Assembly (NCBI GenBank): GCA_028284385.1
Contig: JANQRT010000058.1
Location: forward strand, 248,001-312,000
Length of the DNA: 64,000 nucleotides
Direction: 5' to 3'
Origin: Opitutaceae bacterium
GTDB taxonomy: Bacteria > Verrucomicrobiota > Verrucomicrobiia > Opitutales > Opitutaceae
Every line of letters starts with the position of its first letter. The first letter of the stretch is position 1. Shown here in pieces: positions 42,467 to 56,127 of the stretch. Made by a program: the position numbers and the translations under genes. Below the pieces are notes generated by a model. That model did no database searches and had not been told where the DNA came from. It saw only the letters and a program-made list of their open reading frames with translations.

Positions 42467-42474
42467 GCTATAAT
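42467..42474 (+). promoter_or_regulatory. extended -10 element before the AraC gene
   Basis: TGCTATAAT-type extended -10 (TATAAT at 42469..42474, preceded by TG and one base) lies about 50 nt upstream of the AraC-family ATG. No good -35 is spaced 16-18 bp upstream, which suits an activator-dependent or extended -10 promoter. Confidence 0.45.
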
Positions 42475-42525
42475 ATGGAAATAAAACCCTGAAATCAATG
42501 GACGGGTGTTGAAGATGATGTAGTT

Positions 42526-43476
42526 ATGCATTCGCATCACAGTGTGACCCCTGCCTATTCAAGACATATGGAATGCGTTCAGCCTTCCCCCAATTTATCT
42601 CCTGCCGTATGTCGAGCGGGATACTTTCAATTCTCGGCAAAACGTATTGTCAGGAGTAGTTGCATCCAAAGTCGGGCTCTGTATTGGTGCAAAAGCGGTT
42701 GTGGTAAGGTCTCGGTTAACGGAGTCACTCATCCTTTGGAGCCGCAGGATCTCTATGTTCTTCCTTGGAACCGGAGTATCGCTCATATTCCAGATGCCGA
42801 AACGCCCATGTTTACTGGGCATGTTCATATAGTTCCCGATTACAGACCTGGGGCTGAGTGGATCCCTAATGTGCCGCACGAACCAAATCATCTCTCTTTC
42901 AATTCTCCGGATCGAAGTGATGCCCTTTGGCCGGGATTTAAGGACACTGTCAGGCTGAAAATACGGACTGATGAACCCATAGGGCTCTTACTAGACTACA
43001 CTATTCGCTGGTACATTCGAACCCATGGCAGTGATGAGAAGGAAGCGCGACATCTAGGCCATCTTATTGCAAGGGAACTGCATCGAAAGCGACTGGATAC
43101 TGTGGATACCCATAGCGACTATCCCGAAGAATTAAGGCGAATGCTAAACTATGTGCAGAAGAGCTTCCACCTTTCTCCGACCGTCTCTGAATTGGCGAAA
43201 ATGATAGGCCGAAGTCGGTCCCACGTCTTAAAGCTCTTCTCTAGCAACATTGGCACCTCGCCTAAAAACTACATCGTAGATTGTCAGCTCAGAGAGGCTC
43301 GCGAACTCCTTTTAAGCACGACCCTACGTGTTGCCGAAATCGGTCAGGCCGTAGGCCTTTCCGACCCCTATCACTTTTCCAAACTTTTTCGACGGCATGT
43401 CGGCATTCCTCCTTCGGAATTTCGTCGTCGACACGGACCTTTTTCGAGTACGCCATCTGTTCCAGCCAGCTCGTAA
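42526..43476 (+). CDS. AraC-family transcriptional regulator
   Basis: A 316-residue regulator. The N-terminal cupin-like sensing domain (about 30-140; 'ALYWCKSGCGKVSVNGVTHP', 'YVLPWNRSIAHI') is followed by the two helix-turn-helix units of AraC (about 200-305; 'TVSELAKMIGRSRSHVLKLF', 'VAEIGQAVGLSDPYHFSKLF', 'GIPPSEFRRRH'). It most likely senses a sugar or oligosaccharide and activates the divergent sulfatase and/or the downstream TonB receptor. Confidence 0.9.
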   Translation: MHSHHSVTPAYSRHMECVQPSPNLSPAVCRAGYFQFSAKRIVRSSCIQSRALYWCKSGCGKVSVNGVTHPLEPQDLYVLPWNRSIAHIPDAETPMFTGHVHIVPDYRPGAEWIPNVPHEPNHLSFNSPDRSDALWPGFKDTVRLKIRTDEPIGLLLDYTIRWYIRTHGSDEKEARHLGHLIARELHRKRLDTVDTHSDYPEELRRMLNYVQKSFHLSPTVSELAKMIGRSRSHVLKLFSSNIGTSPKNYIVDCQLREARELLLSTTLRVAEIGQAVGLSDPYHFSKLFRRHVGIPPSEFRRRHGPFSSTPSVPASS

Positions 43477-43802
43477 CCGACTTTGCTTAGACTCGACAAA
43501 TAAGCTTCTTCCGACGGGGGAAGCCTTTGCCCCAGGCGTTTGGATTAAGGTGTAGAAATCGAATCGCCATCGGATTGTCTTCCTGCTGAAGCCTGGTTCT
43601 AGATAGATCGAGGTGATACCGAGCGCTTCCTAAAAAACGCAAAAGTACAAATCTATCGCTATAGAGCCATTGTGAATGGGCATCGTTTATGATAATTTTG
43701 TAAATCCAAGGAGCTCACCACGTTCTACACCCTCTCCTTGCTTCTACCCTTATCGACTACTTCAAAGTTTTGATCGGCTCCATTCTTTGGCGCCTATCGA
43801 CA
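43477..43802. other. intergenic region upstream of TonB receptor 1
   Basis: No gene or tRNA was recognised. GCTTCTTCC-GAC-GGGGGAAGC near 43510..43530 could be a weak terminator for the AraC gene (two G-T pairs, poor T-run). CCATT-GTG-AATGG at about 43666..43678 is a short inverted repeat in the presumed receptor promoter. Confidence 0.35.
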
Positions 43803-46800
43803 ATGTTAACCAAAACTCCCATGAACCTATTGACCTTATCAAAGCTCAATCCTGGCGAGCTACGCTCGTCTCATCACACCAAGGCCTTGCCTTCCGTTTT
43901 TGGGGCTTCGTTGGCTCGGCTTGTATCCGCTCTCTGTCTACCAGCCTTGTTTCTATCGACCTCTTCCTTGGCCCAAGACGACACTGCGGACGAAGTCTAT
44001 GAGTTGGATACCTTCGTTGTTGAGGGAAGCTTCAAGGCTTCTCTACTCGATGCCCAAGCGATCAAACGCGAGACGGTTTCCATCGTTGATACGCTCACTA
44101 CAGCCGACCTTGGCGATTATACGGACCAGAACTTAGCCGAGTCGTTGCAGCGCATAGCAGGTGTTCAGATCAGTCGGACTGAAGGCGGCGAGGGGCAGTT
44201 TGTATCCATTCGCGGCCTCGGACCTCAATTTAACATAACGTCAATCAACGGTCGCGGAGTACGAGGCGGTTCTGGTGGCGACGGTGGTCTTGGTAATCGC
44301 TCTGCCTATGGTCTCGATAATGTCGCTCCTGAGATGGTCTCAGGCGTTACTGTATTCAAAAGTCCCACCGCCAATCTTGACGAAGGAGGAATCGGTGGCG
44401 TGATCAATATCGAGACTCCCCGTCCACTCGATGCTCAAAAGCAGGGCAAGACTTTCTCTTTTCGCGGTAGCGCTGACGGCAGTTTTTACATTGAGCCCGA
44501 TGCTATAGATCCTCGTCTTTCAGGAATAGCTATCTGGACTCCAACGGAAAACTTCGGAATCCTGGCATCCGTAGCCTACAACGAGCGCACTACGCTTACT
44601 CAAGTGGCTCGTTTGATCCAAACCGATCGAAACGACACCATTGAAGGAGTCTCGAATGTCCTCCGTCCCGGGGCCAATTCGCAATATCAAGTCAACGATG
44701 GCTCTATTGAAAAGCTCGGCATTGGCATTACGGCCCAGTGGAAACCAAGCGAAGACGTGAATATCATTTTCGATTACCTTACGAACGAAAATGATACGAT
44801 ACGTCAGCAAAACAACATGCGCCATCGCACGACTGGCAATGGGTCTACCATTCTGAATGCAACGGTGATAGAGACGCCAGAATTCCCCTTGATTGGAGGC
44901 GTTCTTGATTTCGCCGTATTCAGTGAAGGCTTTAACGGTATTCGCGGAAACGGTGGCGCCATCCAAGGTGTGGGTACGCTTACCACTTTTCTACGTAACG
45001 ATGACGTGTATGGAACGCGCATCGAGTGGAATCCAAACCAGGGAGCTTTCACCTATTCTCTCGACGTCTCTCATAGCGAAAGCGAATTCGACCGAGATAA
45101 TCGTATTCTGACCTTCAATTTCAACGATGTTCCTGACGGTTTTTACTGGGATCGCGATGTGTCGGGAATGCCTTTCATGGAATTCCTTCCCAACTCAGTG
45201 ACTGGAGAACGTTACAATCCCGCCAACTCTTCTCCGACACTAGGCAATCTTGGTTTTAACGTTATCAATCTCGGAAATGAGGAGGATTTACTCGCCTTCG
45301 ACGTTGAATGGGAAGCGGATAAAGGCGGCGATGGATTCAAATTCTCCAAAGTGTATGCGGGATACAAATACCGCGAACGGAGCGCGGATACGGTTTTCAA
45401 CGTTTTCCGCTTCAACGCGAATACGCGTAGAAACCGCATCCTGGGTGAGAACGGTTTGACTGAAAGCGACGTTCCCGCCTTCACTTCTTTCAAGCGTGAC
45501 TTCCCATCACCCGATGGTGGATTCCTAAGCGAAATTGAAAGACTCGAAACCAGAGAATGGTTTTCGCCAAGCAATGGGGGTGTATACGATTTCTGGATGC
45601 CGCTGATAAACAATTCATCTTTGGTACCAGATCTTCCTGGCGGATTTTTCGCCCGTGATCCAAATGCTGGAGGAGGAGGCCAAAATCGATATGAGCAGGC
45701 CGATGAAGAAGTGGATGCCTTTTACCTCATGACCGATTTCGAGGGAACCTTGGGCGAAACGAAGTTCAGAGGTAACATCGGTGTGCGCTATCATGACACC
45801 GCCGTTTTCAGCTCGGGCTTCCGTTCCCGCCCTGATACGGTTAGCGACACCGTCAGTGGCCCAGAAGGCTTTGTTTACGATAGCGATGGAGAGATTGTGA
45901 ATATCCAGAGCGCTCTCGAGAGGGATCAAGGCGGATACAGCGACTGGTTGCCCAGCGCGACGATTACTTTCGATCTTTCCGACGAATTCGTACTTCGTCT
46001 GGCCGCTTCTAGCGTCATCTCTCGTCCTAATCTCAGCGCCATTGCGGGATCCTCAAGCGTTAGCCCAAGCTTCGAGTTTGGAGAAGCAAACGTTGTAGAT
46101 GGGGTAAACATTACGGGACGCGATGTGAACCTGGCCCCGTTCGAAGCCGACCAAAAGGAAGCTATTATAGAATGGTACCCCAGTACCGTTGGAACTTTCT
46201 TGGCGCTTGGTTATTTTGAAAAGGACATCAAGTCTTTCAACTTCACCGAGTCCTTCTCTCCTAGTTCCTGGACCATCGGTGGCGTGACCTATATTGATAG
46301 CGATGATTTCGATGTTCAGGTCAGCGCTCCGACTAGTAATTCCGATGGAGCTAAAGTAACGGGAGCCGAGTTTCAGATACACGTTCCTTTCAATCAGTTC
46401 CTTAAGGGCAAACTTGGTAATTTTGGTATCCAAGGTTCCTTTACAAAATTGTTTGATAATGAAACGTCGCTCTTGGATCCAATAACTGGAGCTAACCTTC
46501 CGCTAAATGGTGCCTCTGAGGATAACTACTCGATCGTAGCCTACTACGTGGCCGAGAAATTCTCATGGCGTTCGTCCTACACCTATCGCGGAAGAAATCT
46601 CACCAGTCCCAATACCCAAGGAGGCGCCCTTTTTGACGAAGCCTACCGCTCTTGGGATATGAACTTCACCTACAGACTGAACAAGAACGTATCGCTGAGG
46701 CTCCAAGCTCTTAATCTCTTGGAGCAGGCTCGCAAGCAGACCTTCGCGAATGGACTTTTCCCCTACAGCTATTCCCAGAATGGTCGTAGCATCATCGGTG

Positions 46801-46820
46801 GCGCGCGCTTCAGGTTCTAA
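43803..46820 (+). CDS. TonB-dependent outer-membrane receptor 1
   Basis: A 1005-residue TonB-dependent transporter. The ATG at 43803 gives a long leader with a signal peptide ending 'ALFLSTSSLAQ'. A TonB box-like segment ('VYELDTFVVEG') follows. The plug (about 60-190) has 'NLAESLQRIAGVQISRTEGG', 'VSIRGLGPQFNITSINGR' and 'GVINIETPRP', and the 22-strand barrel ends with the insertion signal 'GGARFRF'. The plug is of the 'IRGLGPQFN' oligosaccharide-receptor type seen in Opitutae and Xanthomonadales. It likely imports large oligosaccharides released by the neighbouring enzymes. It ends at a strong terminator and is convergent with sulfatase 2. Confidence 0.92.
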   Translation: MLTKTPMNLLTLSKLNPGELRSSHHTKALPSVFGASLARLVSALCLPALFLSTSSLAQDDTADEVYELDTFVVEGSFKASLLDAQAIKRETVSIVDTLTTADLGDYTDQNLAESLQRIAGVQISRTEGGEGQFVSIRGLGPQFNITSINGRGVRGGSGGDGGLGNRSAYGLDNVAPEMVSGVTVFKSPTANLDEGGIGGVINIETPRPLDAQKQGKTFSFRGSADGSFYIEPDAIDPRLSGIAIWTPTENFGILASVAYNERTTLTQVARLIQTDRNDTIEGVSNVLRPGANSQYQVNDGSIEKLGIGITAQWKPSEDVNIIFDYLTNENDTIRQQNNMRHRTTGNGSTILNATVIETPEFPLIGGVLDFAVFSEGFNGIRGNGGAIQGVGTLTTFLRNDDVYGTRIEWNPNQGAFTYSLDVSHSESEFDRDNRILTFNFNDVPDGFYWDRDVSGMPFMEFLPNSVTGERYNPANSSPTLGNLGFNVINLGNEEDLLAFDVEWEADKGGDGFKFSKVYAGYKYRERSADTVFNVFRFNANTRRNRILGENGLTESDVPAFTSFKRDFPSPDGGFLSEIERLETREWFSPSNGGVYDFWMPLINNSSLVPDLPGGFFARDPNAGGGGQNRYEQADEEVDAFYLMTDFEGTLGETKFRGNIGVRYHDTAVFSSGFRSRPDTVSDTVSGPEGFVYDSDGEIVNIQSALERDQGGYSDWLPSATITFDLSDEFVLRLAASSVISRPNLSAIAGSSSVSPSFEFGEANVVDGVNITGRDVNLAPFEADQKEAIIEWYPSTVGTFLALGYFEKDIKSFNFTESFSPSSWTIGGVTYIDSDDFDVQVSAPTSNSDGAKVTGAEFQIHVPFNQFLKGKLGNFGIQGSFTKLFDNETSLLDPITGANLPLNGASEDNYSIVAYYVAEKFSWRSSYTYRGRNLTSPNTQGGALFDEAYRSWDMNFTYRLNKNVSLRLQALNLLEQARKQTFANGLFPYSYSQNGRSIIGGARFRF

Positions 46821-46849
46821 GTCTGTCGTTCACAAAGTTTAGATTTTTC

Positions 46850-46890
46850 AACGCGTGTGAATGCTCTTTGTAGCGTTCACACGCGTTTTC
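46850..46890 (+). terminator. long Rho-independent terminator after TonB receptor 1
   Basis: AACGCGTGTGAA and TTCACACGCGTT form a perfect 12-bp stem that can extend by 4 more pairs around a short loop. TTTTCTTTTTC follows. It separates the receptor from the convergent sulfatase. Confidence 0.88.
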
Positions 46891-46910
46891 TTTTTCTAAA
46901 GCAAACTTAA

Positions 46911-48830
46911 TTACGGCGATGGTCTGATGGGTTTTCTGTTTTGATTAAGCCTTAAACCCTTCTCGTAAGTATTTTCCGAGTACAGCTCGTTGTAAGAGAG
47001 GCTGCCTAGGTTTACGAGAATCGACCGAGCTCTCTGTTTGACTACATCTGCTTCGGTCTCGGCCATCCCGAGCAGTTCCGCTTCCGCGTGTAGTCTAAGG
47101 CTCGAAGGCTCGGTTAATGACCAGGACTCGAGCAAGGAATAAGCCTCCACAGATTTGTCGCGCATCTGCTCAAGAAGGGTCTGAGTCCGATAAGCGTCGT
47201 CGTTTGCTACTGCGAATGCAGCTGCGGCTGCTACGAAGGGATCTTCTTTTTCCGCTAATTTACGCAGGATCTTGTTGGTTCGCTCGGCGATTTCGGGAAT
47301 TCCCGCTATCGTAAGGCAAGCCCAGTAAACGATTTCAGGATAGGAGCTATCAAGTTGCTTAACGAGTTTCTCCTGATCCTGAACACTCTGGCTAGAAGCT
47401 TGCTCGGCAATCCAATGCAGATCTTCGATTGGGTAGGATGTGTCTCGTATATGGGAATACAAATCTACTGCCCGGTCGCGTCGCGAAGGCGGAAAGAATC
47501 CCAGGTCATATGTTTCACGAATGTGTTGCGACAAGTTCTGACGAAATGCTTTAAGCGTATCCAAATATTTGAGATCCATTGCAAGATTCTTTGTTTCGAA
47601 TGGATCCTCGATAATATTGTAAAGCGCTTCCGCAGGCTTTTGTTCGAAGGCATAGCGATGATCCCCATCAAGTCTATTTCCAAGAAAGGCTCTATCCCAA
47701 GCCTGGTTGGATGGCATGCCCCATTGGAAGAAATTGCGAATGGCTAGAGGCTTTTGCGGAACGTAGTATCGAATGTATTTGAAGCGACCGTCCGTTACGC
47801 TGCGAAAAGGATCGAAATGGTCTTCTTGATTGCAACGGAAGCCGTATTGGAATTTTCGTGGCGCCTTAGCGAATTCGCCCAGAAAAGCCTCGCCTTGCAT
47901 GTGGTTGGGTGTCGGCAGGCCTGCAATACTAAGAAGGGTGGGAGCTAGGTCGACGAAACCGATGAGCCGATCATTCGCGCTTCCTGGCTCGCCATCGAGG
48001 AGATGTTGCCATTTTTCGGGCGCGAAAATGATGAAAGGTATGCGTAGTCCGGTTTCGTTTACGAACCCCTTCCCTCTTGGCAAGCTACCGCCGTGATCCG
48101 AATAGACGAATATGATGGTATCCTCGTCCAGTCCACGAGCTTTGAGATCTTCCAGAAAGATGCCGATCCAGCTATCCACATCTTGGATACCTTCAAGATG
48201 CAAAGCGTAGTCTGATCTGATTTCGGGTAGATCAGGCACATGAGATGGCAATGGCAATTTATCCGGATCCAGTCCTTCTTCGCGAAAGTCGCGACGCCCT
48301 TCCAAGTGGTACGATGTTAGGCGACTCATATGGGTGGCGCCGCAATTGAAAATAGAGAAAAAGGGCTGATCAACAGCTCGCTCCTCGCTATTGTAGGTTG
48401 CGGTGTTTCCCTGGAGATCCCAGACGTTCGCGGACGATTCGGGCGGGCAGTTGTAATCCTGTTTAGAGTTGTTGGTACAGAAATAGCCGGCTTGGTGTAA
48501 GTATTTGGGATAGAAATAGATATCGTTCGGTACTTTGTATTGATGACGATGCTGGTCAGTACCGAAAGTCTTCGAGTACGCTCCGCTAATTAGAGTTGAT
48601 CTTGCAGGAGAGCACTGGGGCGCGTTTGAAGAAGCATTGGTGTAGCGAACGCCTCGCGCAGCCAAGCCATCTATGTTCGGCGTATTCACATCCTGGTTGC
48701 CATAGCAGCCAAGCAAATAGTAGCTCGAATCCTCGAAAGTCAGCCAAAGGATGTTTGGGCAATCCTGTTTCGCTTGTATAAAGGGCAGGCTTGATATCGC
48801 TAAAGCAATACTGATGAAAGTTGATTTCAT
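46911..48830 (-). CDS. secreted type I sulfatase with helical C-terminal extension
   Basis: A 639-residue sulfatase with a signal peptide ('FISIALAISSLPFIQA'). The maturation motif is 'CSPARSTLISG' (Cys73) within 'SSNAPQCSPARSTL'. Metal and active-site regions are 'PNILWLTFEDSSYYLLGCYG' and 'TIIFVYSDHGGSLPRGKGFV'. After about residue 480 the chain continues with helical repeats ('EKLVKQLDSSYPEIVYWACL', 'KILRKLAEKEDPFVAAAAAF') that resemble HEAT repeats, a layout known in Planctomycete and Verrucomicrobial heparan-sulfamidase-like sulfatases. Presumably periplasmic or exported. It lies 108 nt downstream of the LacI gene on the same strand. Confidence 0.92.
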   Translation of the reverse strand: MKSTFISIALAISSLPFIQAKQDCPNILWLTFEDSSYYLLGCYGNQDVNTPNIDGLAARGVRYTNASSNAPQCSPARSTLISGAYSKTFGTDQHRHQYKVPNDIYFYPKYLHQAGYFCTNNSKQDYNCPPESSANVWDLQGNTATYNSEERAVDQPFFSIFNCGATHMSRLTSYHLEGRRDFREEGLDPDKLPLPSHVPDLPEIRSDYALHLEGIQDVDSWIGIFLEDLKARGLDEDTIIFVYSDHGGSLPRGKGFVNETGLRIPFIIFAPEKWQHLLDGEPGSANDRLIGFVDLAPTLLSIAGLPTPNHMQGEAFLGEFAKAPRKFQYGFRCNQEDHFDPFRSVTDGRFKYIRYYVPQKPLAIRNFFQWGMPSNQAWDRAFLGNRLDGDHRYAFEQKPAEALYNIIEDPFETKNLAMDLKYLDTLKAFRQNLSQHIRETYDLGFFPPSRRDRAVDLYSHIRDTSYPIEDLHWIAEQASSQSVQDQEKLVKQLDSSYPEIVYWACLTIAGIPEIAERTNKILRKLAEKEDPFVAAAAAFAVANDDAYRTQTLLEQMRDKSVEAYSLLESWSLTEPSSLRLHAEAELLGMAETEADVVKQRARSILVNLGSLSYNELYSENTYEKGLRLNQNRKPIRPSP

Positions 48831-48938
48831 GGCTTCTCTTCGTGTTGCAGGTTGCCCTCTTGCTTGGCTAGCGACCTAGACCTTACCAAATGATGTAGAA
48901 AAGCGCGACTCGATTAAAATGATAGGAATTGGGTTTCC

Positions 48939-49922
48939 CTACTCGACAGAGTCTCGTTCGATAAGTTCGACATCCAAGTCCACTACGCGGGGGCTTGGCT
49001 TTTCGCCTTCCGTCAACTGGATGATCATATCCACGGCCTTTTCGGCCATTTCCTTGAGGGGTTCCGACACGGTTGTGATCGGCGGATTTAGAAACTCCGT
49101 TATGCCAAGGTTCTCGCCTCCAACGATGGAGATATCCTGCGGAACCTTCATGTTCATAACGAATTCGATCGCATGAACGCATTGGATTACTTCGTGGCTA
49201 GACCCGGGAACGAATATGCAATCGGCTCCTGCGCGTACAATTCTGGATACAACCGTTGGTGAATGCGAATCCTTCTCCATAATAGAGATGCGGCGAGGCT
49301 CGATTTCCAATCCCGCGGCCTCTATGGCGTCTTTGAACCCTTGAACGCGACGTTCATTTGGGGCGGTGCGACTTGAGATATAGCCGAGCTTTGTTTTGCC
49401 CTTCGAAATGAGATGTTCAGCGGCGATTTTGCCGGACTGGTAGTGATCTGACCGAACGGTATACTGGCCTTTTTTCTGCTTGAAGTTGTCTAAGTAGACT
49501 ACAGGCACTCGAGTTTCCAGTTCGGTGAGCGTTTCCAAGACCTCGTCTTCAAAGGAGATGGCGATAATCCCGTCTATAAAATAGTTTTTGAGCTCATGTA
49601 CGGGATCAATTGGAATAAAGATCCCGATGTTGCGGCTGGTGAGGGCAAAAGAGATATGAGCCATCAGAATTGCCGTGTAGCCTCGCAATCGATTTTCGTA
49701 GCTAGGCTCGGTTACCAATACTATCTGCTTAGATCTTACGGAAGCCTGAGGCTTTAGGCCCAAATGCTGAGCTGCCTGCAAAACGCGAGCCCTCGTATCC
49801 GCCTTTACCTTGTCCTTGTTATTGAGGACACGGCTGACGGTTCCAGGGGAGACTCCAGCCATCTTAGCTAGGTCGTATATGGTCGGACGTTTAGATTTTG
49901 CGGCAGTCGTTGGGGATTTCAT
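48939..49922 (-). CDS. LacI-family transcriptional regulator of the glycan locus
   Basis: A 327-residue regulator. The DNA-binding domain is 'TIYDLAKMAGVSPGTVSRVL' with hinge 'AQHLGLKPQASV'; the effector domain follows ('YLDNFKQKKGQYTVRSDHY', 'GADCIFVPGSSHEV', 'ISIVGGENLGITEFL'). The ATG at 49920..49922 is chosen; an in-frame upstream extension adds 22 residues. It is divergent from the GH2 gene, with two inverted repeats in between, and upstream of sulfatase 2. It probably represses one or both until a sugar ligand is bound. Confidence 0.9.
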   Translation of the reverse strand: MKSPTTAAKSKRPTIYDLAKMAGVSPGTVSRVLNNKDKVKADTRARVLQAAQHLGLKPQASVRSKQIVLVTEPSYENRLRGYTAILMAHISFALTSRNIGIFIPIDPVHELKNYFIDGIIAISFEDEVLETLTELETRVPVVYLDNFKQKKGQYTVRSDHYQSGKIAAEHLISKGKTKLGYISSRTAPNERRVQGFKDAIEAAGLEIEPRRISIMEKDSHSPTVVSRIVRAGADCIFVPGSSHEVIQCVHAIEFVMNMKVPQDISIVGGENLGITEFLNPPITTVSEPLKEMAEKAVDMIIQLTEGEKPSPRVVDLDVELIERDSVE

Positions 49923-50066
49923 GGAATGTTTTACAAAAGATGACGCGTATTGGAAGTTGGGCTTCTCCAATTCGACCCGGTCCTCCAATCACCTGGTTTC
50001 AGCGCCTGGGGCAAGCTCCGGTAGACTTAGGAGAAAACTTGCTAAGTCAACCATTGTTTAATTTTG

Positions 50067-50081
50067 ATAAAACTGTTTTAT
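50067..50081. promoter_or_regulatory. inverted repeat, candidate LacI-type operator
   Basis: ATAAAAC-T-GTTTTAT is a perfect 7-1-7 inverted repeat in the gap between the LacI gene and the GH2 gene. Confidence 0.5.
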
Positions 50082-50083
50082 AG

Positions 50084-50104
50084 AAAATTGAATTAAGCAA
50101 TTTT
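50084..50104. promoter_or_regulatory. second inverted repeat in the LacI/GH2 gap
   Basis: AAAATTG-N7-CAATTTT is a perfect 7-bp inverted repeat with a 7-nt spacer, adjacent to the first repeat and about 70 nt before the GH2 start. It could be a second operator or a small stem. Confidence 0.4.
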
Positions 50105-50164
50105 TCTTGCCAAGCAAGCCATCTATCGCGAGAAATCCAATCCTTTATCGGAACTGCTCCGTGA

Positions 50165-53983
<3,819 letters not shown>

Positions 53984-54031
53984 TTGGCTTTCGATGCGTA
54001 CGTGAATTTATCGCGAGACTGGGGATTATCA

Positions 54032-55501
54032 ATGAGGAACGGGAGGATTTGCTTTATGGGTCGTTTGCCAAGTCTTGTTTTCCTGATGCTGGTTGCCTGT
54101 ATCGTTTATTTGGGAACGACAGAATCTACCGCGGAGAACGCTTCTCGTCCGAATTTCGTTTTCATTCTAGTTGATGATCTCGGTTGGACGGATTTGGGCT
54201 GCTATGGCAGCTCTTTTTATGAAACGCCCAACCTCGATGAATTCGCCACTCGTTCTCTTCGTTTTACTAACGCCTACAGCGCGAGCCCGGTTTGTTCTCC
54301 TACACGGGCGGCGATCATGACGGGACGTCATCCGGTTCGAGTGAATATTACGGATTGGATCAAGGGACATGTTAAGAAGAACGCCTTGCTCAAGACACCT
54401 GAAGATCGAGACAATCTGGCTCTAAAAGAAGTCACGATAGCCGAAGTGTTACGAGATTCTGGATACGAGACTTTTTTCGCGGGCAAATGGCATTTGGGTA
54501 ATGAGGGCCATTTCCCCGAGGACCAAGGCTTCGATTATAACATCGGAGGACATCATAGGGGGAATCCTCCTGGGGGCTACTACGCTCCTTATGATAATCC
54601 GAGAATGGAGAGCGGCCCCGATGGAGAATATCTGACGGATCGCTTGACTCGGGAATCGATCGATTTTCTGGACTACCGTAAGGGGATGAAGCCGTTTCTG
54701 CTCTTCCTTTCCTTTTACACGGTGCATACGCCTATTCAAGGGTGCGATCAGTTTGACGACTATTTTGAACAAAAGAGAAAGAGACTGAATGACGAAGGAA
54801 AGTCTGTATCCACAAGGGAAAGACAGGCGAATGTCCGACTGAATCAATCGAATGCCAAGTATGCAGCCATGGTGAAGTCGATGGATCTCAATGTAGGACG
54901 CCTCCTCGCCGCTCTTGAAGAGAGAGGCCTATCGGAAAATACGGTCGTCATATTTACCTCTGATAATGGCGGTTTGTCGACGCAAAGCAGGGATTCGGGC
55001 GGTCCTACTTCCGTTCGACCTCTCAGAGCTGGTAAAGGATGGTGCTATGAAGGGGGTATCAGAGTGCCTTTAATGGTTCATTTGCCGAATGGAAAAAGAG
55101 CTGGCCAAACTGAAAACGTTCCCGTGATTAGTATGGATTTTTTCCCTACAATATTGGAACTAGCTGGATTAGGGTCTCGACCTGAATGGCATCCTGATGG
55201 ACTTAGTTTGGCATCGCTTTTGCAAAAAGGCGAGCCTTTGGAAGAGAGGGCCCTTTATTGGCACTACCCGCACTATCACGGGACTACCTGGGCTCCGGGG
55301 GGAGCGATCCGCCTTGGCCCTTACAAGCTGATTGAACATTTCGAAGAGGGGAAACTCGAGCTGTACGACCTGGCTAATGACTTAAGCGAAAAGAAAGATC
55401 TTTCCGATTCTAAGCCAAAGTTGAAAGCCAATCTCAAACAGATGCTTGAGGGTTGGCGATCGCGACTTGGGGCTCAACTACCTGTTCCTACTCATCTATA
55501 A
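54032..55501 (+). CDS. secreted type I sulfatase, arylsulfatase A-like
   Basis: A 489-residue sulfatase. The ATG at 54032 follows GGGGAT; a longer frame from a TTG abutting the GH2 stop is unlikely. The signal peptide is 'LPSLVFLMLVACIVYLGTTES'. Catalytic Cys88 is in 'SPVCSPTRAAIMTGR'. Metal-site motifs are 'FVFILVDDLGWTDLGCYGSS' and 'VVIFTSDNGGLSTQ', and 'FFAGKWHLGN' contributes the Lys-x-x-His pair. The sequence is of the arylsulfatase A / galactose-sulfatase style, fitting the adjacent beta-galactosidase. It is 48 nt from that gene and probably co-transcribed. Confidence 0.93.
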   Translation: MRNGRICFMGRLPSLVFLMLVACIVYLGTTESTAENASRPNFVFILVDDLGWTDLGCYGSSFYETPNLDEFATRSLRFTNAYSASPVCSPTRAAIMTGRHPVRVNITDWIKGHVKKNALLKTPEDRDNLALKEVTIAEVLRDSGYETFFAGKWHLGNEGHFPEDQGFDYNIGGHHRGNPPGGYYAPYDNPRMESGPDGEYLTDRLTRESIDFLDYRKGMKPFLLFLSFYTVHTPIQGCDQFDDYFEQKRKRLNDEGKSVSTRERQANVRLNQSNAKYAAMVKSMDLNVGRLLAALEERGLSENTVVIFTSDNGGLSTQSRDSGGPTSVRPLRAGKGWCYEGGIRVPLMVHLPNGKRAGQTENVPVISMDFFPTILELAGLGSRPEWHPDGLSLASLLQKGEPLEERALYWHYPHYHGTTWAPGGAIRLGPYKLIEHFEEGKLELYDLANDLSEKKDLSDSKPKLKANLKQMLEGWRSRLGAQLPVPTHL

Positions 55502-56127
55502 GAGTGCTATCTCAATTGAACTAAATCCTGTGATTGAAGGCTTATGCGTAATCAAGAGACGAAAAAAATGCATTTATTTCGAAAGTCCTTGATGGGGCCC
55601 AAATAGGGGTCGAATTACGTAACCATCAGACTATCAGTATTTTAATTATCTTTTTAGAGCAAAATGCCTGATTCGGGCAAAAATTGAACTGTTTAATAAA
55701 AAAGAAAATAAATTGACTAACGGTGCGACTTGGTGAAATCTTGCTGCACCTTTAACCCTCTGTATCAATGCCCCTTTTGATTCTTCGCGCGTCTCCTTAT
55801 TTGCGCCAAAGCGCATTTGCTGAGCTGCCGAATAGCGCCTAGTCCAACGGCTATCCGCTAACGATTCTCTCGGGGGCATTTTTAACGACTCAACCTGCGC
55901 TGAATAATGGAGATTTCTTCAATTGAAGCTGAAATCACTGACTTGATCAAGAGGCTTTCGCTTCTCCCTGTCAGCTGTATTCAAACTTCCAGTATCCGGC
56001 TTTCTCAGAGTGGCTCACTCCGCTCTGTTGAACATGGAATGGAGTCGATTTGCCGCTCTAGCTAACGCTGAGCGACCCTACATAGACAACTTGATTTATA
56101 CATTCGCAAACTACGTTTAAAACCACT
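55502..56127. other. 626-bp intergenic region upstream of TonB receptor 2
   Basis: No convincing gene was found. The left half is AT-rich with A/T tracts (55640..55710); the right half is more balanced and leads into the receptor start without a good ribosome binding site. A minus-strand frame of 77 codons (55646..55879) has no family features. It probably holds the promoter and control sites of the receptor; no clear operator was recognised by eye. Confidence 0.4.

Noticed and set aside
43676..44002. Open frame overlapping the start of TonB receptor 1 in another phase
   Set aside because: It overlaps the real receptor reading frame and has no protein features.
55646..55879. 77-codon minus-strand frame in the intergenic region before TonB receptor 2
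   Set aside because: No ribosome binding site, no recognisable motif and biased composition; it looks like a chance open frame.
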